A stretch of 28,710 nt of DNA, taken from NCBI GenBank assembly GCA_038246975.1, contig JBBRVJ010000021.1, forward strand, positions 1-28,710, written 5' to 3'. Shown in pieces: positions 23,982-28,710 of this stretch. The DNA is from JAIYDJ01 sp038246975 (GTDB taxonomy: Bacteria; Pseudomonadota; Alphaproteobacteria; Rhodobacterales; Rhodobacteraceae). Under the pieces are notes generated by a model. That model had not been told where the DNA came from. It ran no database searches and saw nothing but the letters and a program-made list of their open reading frames with translations. A program made the translations under genes and the position numbers. Position 1 is the stretch's first letter; each line of letters begins with the position of its first letter.

Positions 23982-25210
23982 ACATTCTCTTGGTAGCCCC
24001 CAATATCGACGGTACAGATGTGGGCGAGGCGTTCGTCGCCTTCAAATGGGCGCAGGCACTGGCCCCTCGTGTCACCCTGACCGTGTTGTCGTTCGAGCGT
24101 CCGGGTCGCATACCCCTTGCGGCACAACTGCCCGGTGTGCGGGTGATCACCTGGCCTGAACCCGCATGGGCACGGCGAAACGAGCGGCTGAATGCCATGC
24201 TCAAACCCGCCTGGCCGGTCTTTGCCGGGCATGTGCGGCATTGGCTGAAACACGCCCTTTCACAGGGCGAGCGGTTCGATGTGGCGCATCAGTTGATGCC
24301 ACAGGCGGCGCGCTATGCCTCACCCCTGCGGCATTTTGATGTGCCCTATATCATCGGCCCTTTGGGCGGCGCGCTGGATACCCCCGCCGCGTTTCAGGCC
24401 GAGGCGGGGTCGGCACCGACGTTCACCCGTTTGCGGGCGCTGGACTCCTACCGCTTTCGCCATGATCCATGGCTGCGCGCAAGTTACGCAAATGCCGCCT
24501 GCATCCTTGGCGTCGCGCCCTATGTGGCGGATGTGCTGGCCGACATTCCCCTGCGCCGATTTGTGCCGATGCTGGAATTGGGCATCGACGACGTGGAGCC
24601 GCCGCGCACCCGGCCGCTGACCCCCGGCGCGCTGAAGCTGCTGCATGTCGGGCGCGGGGTGCGGACCAAAGGCCTGCGCGACGTGGTGCGCGCGCTGGCG
24701 CATCTGCCCGGTCTGCCCCATGTCACCCTGACCAGTGCAGGCGCAGGTGAGGAAATCGCACTGTGCCGGGCCGAGGCGCAGGCCTTGGGGGTCGTTGAAC
24801 GCGTCACCTTTCTGGGTCGCCAACCGCGCGAGACGATCGAAGACCTGTACCGCAGCCACGACGCCTTTGTGTTCCCGTCGTTTCGCGAACCGGCGGGCGG
24901 GGTGCTGTATGAGGCGATGCGCCACGGGCTGCCGGTCATCACCGCCGCACGCGGTGGTCCGGATTTCATCGTCGATGATACCTGTGGGTTGCGCCTGCCC
25001 GTCACCACGCCAATGGGTTTTGCAACCGATATTGCGGGCGCGATTCGCCGCCTTGACGCCGACCCTGCCCTGCTGTGCGCGCTTGGGCTCGGCGCACGCG
25101 CCAAGGTGCTGCGTGAGGGGTTGTGGCACGCCAAGGCAGACCGCCTTGTCGTGCTCTACACAGAGGTGAAATCACCCTCCATCCGGCGCACGGCCTATCC
25201 GCAAGGATAG
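23978..25210 (+). CDS. Family 4 (GT-B) glycosyltransferase
   Basis: The 410-residue protein has the two-lobed GT-B layout. The N-terminal lobe starts MNILLVAPN with GPLGGALDTP near residue 130. The C-terminal GT4 lobe has LLHVGRGVRTKGLRDVV (about 226-240), FLGRQPRETIEDLYRSHDAFVFPS and the EPAGGVLYEAMRHGLPVI segment carrying the paired Glu residues of the nucleotide-sugar site. The ATG overlaps the preceding TGA (ATGA). Its final codons and stop form the right arm of the third CTATCC/GGATAG palindrome. It builds the repeat unit together with the GT2 and Alg13/14-like enzymes. The donor sugar is unknown. Confidence 0.9.
   Translation: MNILLVAPNIDGTDVGEAFVAFKWAQALAPRVTLTVLSFERPGRIPLAAQLPGVRVITWPEPAWARRNERLNAMLKPAWPVFAGHVRHWLKHALSQGERFDVAHQLMPQAARYASPLRHFDVPYIIGPLGGALDTPAAFQAEAGSAPTFTRLRALDSYRFRHDPWLRASYANAACILGVAPYVADVLADIPLRRFVPMLELGIDDVEPPRTRPLTPGALKLLHVGRGVRTKGLRDVVRALAHLPGLPHVTLTSAGAGEEIALCRAEAQALGVVERVTFLGRQPRETIEDLYRSHDAFVFPSFREPAGGVLYEAMRHGLPVITAARGGPDFIVDDTCGLRLPVTTPMGFATDIAGAIRRLDADPALLCALGLGARAKVLREGLWHAKADRLVVLYTEVKSPSIRRTAYPQG
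25195..25210. repeat. CTATCC-N4-GGATAG palindrome, site 3
   Basis: CTATCC-GCAA-GGATAG is a perfect inverted repeat with 6-base arms. The right arm ends exactly on the TAG stop of the GT4 gene. As RNA it forms a stem closed by a GCAA (GNRA) tetraloop. It lies at the head of a 107-base spacer in front of the Alg14-like gene. Confidence 0.7.
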
Positions 25211-25317
25211 CCGGGCACCCCCACAGAACCCGGTTATTTCCCTTTTGATACAAAGCACTTGCGACCCCTGTCTGCTACATCTTCCGCCACGAAGACACCC
25301 CAGACCGGAGCTTTGCC
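25211..25317 (+). other. Spacer with weak hairpin and possible internal promoter
   Basis: This is the largest spacer in the rightward operon. CCGGG (25211-25215) and CCCGG (25229-25233) can pair across a 13-base loop and are followed by TTATTTCCCTTTT, a poor candidate terminator or attenuator. A TTGATA lies at about 25246, but no good -10 partner is visible. The spacer may set off the last four genes as a sub-operon. Confidence 0.3.
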
Positions 25318-25794
25318 GTGACGCCTTTCAACCAGCCATCCCGCCCCCGCCGCCGTGTGCTTGCCGTTGCCTCGGGCGGTGGGCACTGGGTGCAACTGCT
25401 GCGCCTGCGCCCCGCCTTTGATGGCGCTGACATCCACTATGCCACCGTCGATCCGACCGCCCGCAGCATGGTCGCCCCGGCCCCGCTGTACTTGTATCCC
25501 GACGCCAACAAGGACACCAAACTGCGCCTGATCGTATCGGCGCTGATGCTGGCGGTGATCGTGCTGCGGGTACGCCCGCACGTCGTGATCTCGACCGGAG
25601 CGGCGGGTGGCTATCTGGCGATCCGCATCGCCCGCCTGATTGGCGCGCGGACCGTGTTCATCGATTCCATCGCCAACACGCGGCAATTGTCGGTTTCGGC
25701 CCGGCTGGCCCAGCGCGCCGCCGATCTGGTGCTGAGCCAATGGCCCGCAGTCGCCGAAGCCAGCGGTGCGCAGTACCGCGGCGCCGTTCTCTGA
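25318..25794 (+). CDS. Alg14/PssD-like glycosyltransferase membrane subunit
   Basis: The 158-residue protein matches the Alg14-type half of a split GT-B glycosyltransferase. It has an N-terminal strand and glycine-rich loop VLAVASGGGHWVQLL, a probable membrane helix around LIVSALMLAVIVL (68-80), and STGAAGGYLAIRIARLIGARTVFIDS. Alg14 anchors and activates the catalytic Alg13-like subunit encoded next. In rhizobial exopolysaccharide loci the equivalent pair (PssD/PssE) adds glucuronic acid, so an acidic sugar is possible here by analogy. It begins at GTG 25318 without a strong ribosome binding site. Another GTG or ATG would truncate the first strand. Confidence 0.87.
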   Translation: MTPFNQPSRPRRRVLAVASGGGHWVQLLRLRPAFDGADIHYATVDPTARSMVAPAPLYLYPDANKDTKLRLIVSALMLAVIVLRVRPHVVISTGAAGGYLAIRIARLIGARTVFIDSIANTRQLSVSARLAQRAADLVLSQWPAVAEASGAQYRGAVL

Positions 25795-25822
25795 CTCTCC
25801 CCCCTGTTCAGAAAGACCGATC

Positions 25823-26362
25823 ATGATCTTCGCAACCGTGGGCACGCAACTGCCCTTTGACCGCCTGCTTCTGGCCTTGGACACTTGGGCTGCGATGAAC
25901 AGTCACGTGCCCGTGCTGGCGCAGACCGGCCAGACCTTGACCCGCTACGCCAACCTGACGGTGGTGGCAAAGATGGACCAACGCCGCTTTGCGGGTGCAG
26001 TGGCACAGGCGCAAGTCATCGTCGCACATGCCGGGATGGGCACCATCCTGACCGCGATCGAGGCCGGCAAGCAGGTGATCCTGCTGCCCCGCCGCGCAGA
26101 TCTGGGCGAGCATCGCAACGACCATCAGCGCGACACCGCCATCGAGATGGCCGCCCTGCCCAATGTCACGGTGGTCGAGGATTCCGCAAGCCTTTGCACG
26201 GCCATCAGCGCGGCGTTGACGCGGTCGAACGACCCCGATCTGGTCGCCCGCAGCGGGGTGGCTTCTGCACGGTTGCTGGGAACGATCGCGGATTTCATCT
26301 GGTCCGAAGCCCGCCTCCCGGCGCGCCAGACACCCACTCGATCCGCACCGCTGCGCGCATGA
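25823..26362 (+). CDS. Alg13/PssE-like glycosyltransferase catalytic subunit
   Basis: The 179-residue protein corresponds to the C-terminal, nucleotide-sugar-binding lobe of GT28-type enzymes. It starts MIFATVGTQLPFDRLL and has IVAHAGMGTILTAIEAGKQVILLPR (about 69-93) and EHRNDHQRDTAIEMA, the segments that bind the donor sugar. It is expected to work as a complex with the Alg14-like protein encoded 28 bases upstream. The C-terminal tail after residue 155 is poorly conserved. The ATG at 25823 is preferred to one at 25766 that lies within the preceding gene. Its stop overlaps the next ATG (ATGA). Confidence 0.88.
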   Translation: MIFATVGTQLPFDRLLLALDTWAAMNSHVPVLAQTGQTLTRYANLTVVAKMDQRRFAGAVAQAQVIVAHAGMGTILTAIEAGKQVILLPRRADLGEHRNDHQRDTAIEMAALPNVTVVEDSASLCTAISAALTRSNDPDLVARSGVASARLLGTIADFIWSEARLPARQTPTRSAPLRA

Positions 26363-27216
26363 CACCGCTGGCAACCATCCTGATTCCGGCATGGAACGAA
26401 GGCGCGGTGATCGCCCGCACGCTGGCTTGTGTGCAAGACGGCATGGCACGGGGGCGGTTGCGTATCATCGTGATTGCCAACGCCTGCACCGACGACACCG
26501 CCTGCGTCGCCCGCCGTGCCGCACCTGACGCGCTGGTGCTGGAAACCCCGGTTGCGGGCAAGTGCCACGCGATGAACCTGGGCCTTGCCTACGCCGAACC
26601 GGGCGCACCCGTGGTCTGCCTTGACGCCGACCTGGACGTGTCGGCGGCCGAGGTTCTGGCCCTGATCGACCCGCTGCTGCGCGGCACGGCGCTGGCGGCT
26701 TGTGGGCAGATGCGGGTCGATACCACCCTTGCCTCGCCGCTCGTGCAGGCCTGGGTGCGGGCTTGGCTGCTGAACCCCTATTTTGCGCGGGGGAAATTCG
26801 GCGGGCTGTTCGCGCTGTCGCCCGCTGGTGTGGACCGGGTGTTCCCGTTGCCCGCGCTTACAGCGGATGACGAATGGGTGCGCCGGGCCTTTGCACCGCA
26901 AGAAGTTGCGTTTGTGCCCGCCTGCACCTTTACCGCCCGCGCGCCCCGGACCCTTGGCGCGCTGATCCGGACCCGCCGCCGCAGTTTGCGCGGTGCCCGG
27001 GCCGTTGCCGCGATGGGGGTTGTTTCACCAAAGGGCGAAGGCGCGCGGGCCATGTTGCTTGCCGTGCTGCCCCAGCCGCGTCTGTGGGTCGCCATGGCCG
27101 TCTATACGCTCGTGATGGTCTGGGTCCGCCTGCTGCTTGCCACCGAGCGCACCGCCCAAACCCCCCGATGGGAGCGTGATCTGACCAACCGCACCCCGCA
27201 CCGCACCGAAGGCTGA
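26359..27216 (+). CDS. Family 2 glycosyltransferase with C-terminal membrane segment
   Basis: The 285-residue GT-A protein opens with TILIPAWNEGAVIARTL, has NACTDDT (about 42-48), the metal-binding LDADLDV (88-94), a KFGGLFALS segment and DDEWVRRAF (173-181) as the likely catalytic-base region. A hydrophobic stretch near residues 233-265 (LWVAMAVYTLVMVWVRLLLA) suggests membrane attachment, like other GT2 enzymes acting on polyprenyl-linked sugars. The start overlaps the Alg13-like stop (ATGA). The sugar is unknown. It is the last transferase before the chain-length gene. Confidence 0.88.
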   Translation: MTPLATILIPAWNEGAVIARTLACVQDGMARGRLRIIVIANACTDDTACVARRAAPDALVLETPVAGKCHAMNLGLAYAEPGAPVVCLDADLDVSAAEVLALIDPLLRGTALAACGQMRVDTTLASPLVQAWVRAWLLNPYFARGKFGGLFALSPAGVDRVFPLPALTADDEWVRRAFAPQEVAFVPACTFTARAPRTLGALIRTRRRSLRGARAVAAMGVVSPKGEGARAMLLAVLPQPRLWVAMAVYTLVMVWVRLLLATERTAQTPRWERDLTNRTPHRTEG

Positions 27217-27220
27217 GATC

Positions 27221-28710
27221 ATGAACGCCACGACCGACATCGACGCAGGTTTTGCCCTGCCCGAGCCGCCCCTGCCGCCCGAGCAAAGCCCGGTTGCAGC
27301 CCTTGTCCGCGCCATGCGGGGCCGGATGCGCATGGCCGCGTTGGCGGCGGCCGTGCTGGCCCCTGCGCTGGCCACGGGGGGCTATCTGTCGGGGGTGCAG
27401 CTTTATGACGGCAATGCAATCGTGCGGGTTTTCCCCAAGGAATCCAATATCCTGTACCGTTCTGGCGACGACTCCGTGCTCAAGACATTCGACAGTTTCG
27501 TCAAGGCCGAAACCACGTCGGTTGCGTCAAACCCGGTGATGGACCGCGCCCATGCCACGCTGCGCGCCGCGTTTCCCGTGCTGACCCATGGCATGACCAC
27601 CCGCGATCTGGCGGGCTCCATCGAGATCAAGCGCAATGACAGCCTGATCACGCTGAACACCAAATCACGCGACCCAGGCTTTGCCGCTGCCAAGGTGAAT
27701 GCTGTGATCGCGGCCTATCTGGCGCTTCAGGCCGAGACGGAAACCGCGCGCAGCACCGTGCGCCTGACCGAATTGCAAACGCGTGAGACCAGCCTGACCG
27801 CCCGTCAGGCCGACATTCGCCTGCGCACGCTGGAGGTGGGTGGCGAATACGGCATCGACGCGCTGGCCAAGGCCCATGTTGAAAAGGTGGCGCAGATCGA
27901 CGCGCTGTCGGAACGCCGCGCCGAGATCGAGGCGACGCTTGCCGCGATGCGCACCAAAAGCGGCGAATCCTCGGCGGACATGTCCGACAACGAGATCATG
28001 CGATCAACCCTTCTGGATCGTGCCCTGGCCGACCTGAACTTTGACCGCGCCAAGCGCGAGGCGGAATTGTCGACCCTGCTGCTGCGCTATCCCGACCACA
28101 CCATCGTCGTGCAGGACATGCGCGAGCAGATCGCGGTGCTGGACCGCGCGATGGCCGACCGGCGCGAACAGATCAAGGTTCTGGGCCAGACCGGGGCCTT
28201 GACCGACACCTCGGGTGCCAATGCCGAGGCCAGTCAGGCCGAAATCGCGGCGCTGCTCGACAAGGTGACGTCGCAGCTTGCGAACACCCGCACCGAGGCG
28301 CGCGACCTGAACGGCAAGCGCGCCGAACTGGCCGCGTTGCAAGAAGAGGCCGATGATGTGCGCAAACTGCTGGAGGAAACCAGCGGCGCGCTTGAGGTGA
28401 TCCGGCTGGAGGCGGGCAGCGGACTGCCGGGCTATTCGGTCATCCTGTCGCCCGCGACCACGGCGCTGGAGCCTGTTGAGGACAGTGCCAAGATGCTGGC
28501 CGCTACGGGCTTAGCGGCGGGGGGGGGCCTGCCGTTTGCGCTGGCGTTGGTACTGGGACTGCTGTCGGGCCGGGTGCGCCATTCCGATACGCTGGGCCGC
28601 TTTGGCCATCTCGTCCCGGTGCTGCGCGTATCGCCACGCAAACCCGGCGCTTCCGAGGCTGACCGGCTGCGAAATGCGCTGCAACTGCACCCGCTGCGCC
28701 AGTCGCATCC
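27221..28710 (+). CDS. Wzc/GumC-like chain-length determinant, 5' part
   Basis: The frame stays open from the ATG at 27221, four bases after the GT2 stop, for 496 codons to the window edge. A first membrane helix lies at about 38-60, then a periplasmic domain with a long helical coiled-coil region (about 165-400), including YPDHTIVVQDMREQIAVL, a GumC-like hairpin motif. A second membrane helix (about 427-450) is followed by the beginning of a cytoplasmic part. Such proteins control chain length and connect the inner membrane to the Wza-like channel (15793-16866). Many carry a C-terminal tyrosine kinase, which would lie beyond the window. Nine consecutive G (28519-28527) fall in the second helix. 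Confidence 0.88.
   Translation, partial: MNATTDIDAGFALPEPPLPPEQSPVAALVRAMRGRMRMAALAAAVLAPALATGGYLSGVQLYDGNAIVRVFPKESNILYRSGDDSVLKTFDSFVKAETTSVASNPVMDRAHATLRAAFPVLTHGMTTRDLAGSIEIKRNDSLITLNTKSRDPGFAAAKVNAVIAAYLALQAETETARSTVRLTELQTRETSLTARQADIRLRTLEVGGEYGIDALAKAHVEKVAQIDALSERRAEIEATLAAMRTKSGESSADMSDNEIMRSTLLDRALADLNFDRAKREAELSTLLLRYPDHTIVVQDMREQIAVLDRAMADRREQIKVLGQTGALTDTSGANAEASQAEIAALLDKVTSQLANTRTEARDLNGKRAELAALQEEADDVRKLLEETSGALEVIRLEAGSGLPGYSVILSPATTALEPVEDSAKMLAATGLAAGGGLPFALALVLGLLSGRVRHSDTLGRFGHLVPVLRVSPRKPGASEADRLRNALQLHPLRQSH
28519..28527 (+). repeat. G9 homopolymer inside the Wzc-like gene
   Basis: Nine G residues encode part of the AAGGG segment at the start of the second transmembrane helix. 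The reading frame is sensible on both sides of the run at this length. A one-base slip would truncate the protein soon afterwards. Confidence 0.8.

Overview
The window is GC-rich (clearly above 60% by eye), with many ATGA stop/start overlaps and strongly GC-biased third codon positions. Its gene families (non-pyrrolysine MttB, dimethylamine-dehydrogenase-like flavoprotein, BKACE/DUF849, a roseobacter-style exopolysaccharide cluster) fit an alphaproteobacterium of the Rhodobacteraceae/Roseobacter type. The assignment rests on gene content and protein style; no rRNA or other taxonomic marker is present.

Left third (1-11578): a catabolic island built around a divergent promoter at about 5863-5955. 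Leftward (minus strand) run a trimethylamine-dehydrogenase-type iron-sulfur flavoprotein, an MttB-superfamily methyltransferase coupled to it by a 4-base overlap, a 310-base gap, a membrane-dipeptidase-family metallohydrolase, an SDR oxidoreductase, a decayed copy of the SDR gene's end, and the first 17 codons of a probable CbiX-type chelatase. Rightward (plus strand) run a CocE/NonD serine hydrolase, a TetR regulator, a secreted endonuclease/exonuclease/phosphatase-fold protein, a BKACE enzyme, a GNAT acetyltransferase and a 37-codon stub of a further gene. Together these look like genes for hydrolysing and demethylating an N-methylated (betaine- or carnitine-like) compound. The substrate is not known, and the flavoprotein lacks several trimethylamine dehydrogenase active-site residues.

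Middle (11790-15716, minus strand): a sensor module made of a small exported protein of the oxidoreductase molybdopterin-binding fold, a membrane hybrid histidine kinase with PAS, receiver and HPt domains, and a NarL/LuxR-type response regulator. A 17-base-period tandem repeat lies between the response regulator gene and the exported-protein gene.

Right half (15793-28710): an exopolysaccharide locus. A Wza-like outer-membrane lipoprotein gene points left towards the regulator. Rightward, from a good sigma70-like promoter, run a polysaccharide pyruvyltransferase, a Wzx-like flippase, an FrhB-like iron-sulfur protein, an acyltransferase, a Wzy/O-antigen-ligase-like membrane protein, a GT2, a GT4, an Alg14/Alg13-like split glycosyltransferase pair, a second GT2 and the start of a Wzc/GumC-like chain-length protein that runs off the window. 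This is a nearly complete Wzx/Wzy-type assembly line for a pyruvylated and perhaps acylated polysaccharide. A palindrome, CTATCC-N4-GGATAG, recurs at three places from the sensor module to the glycosyltransferases and may be a shared regulatory or RNA element.

I saw no tRNA, rRNA, CRISPR array, insertion sequence or phage gene.
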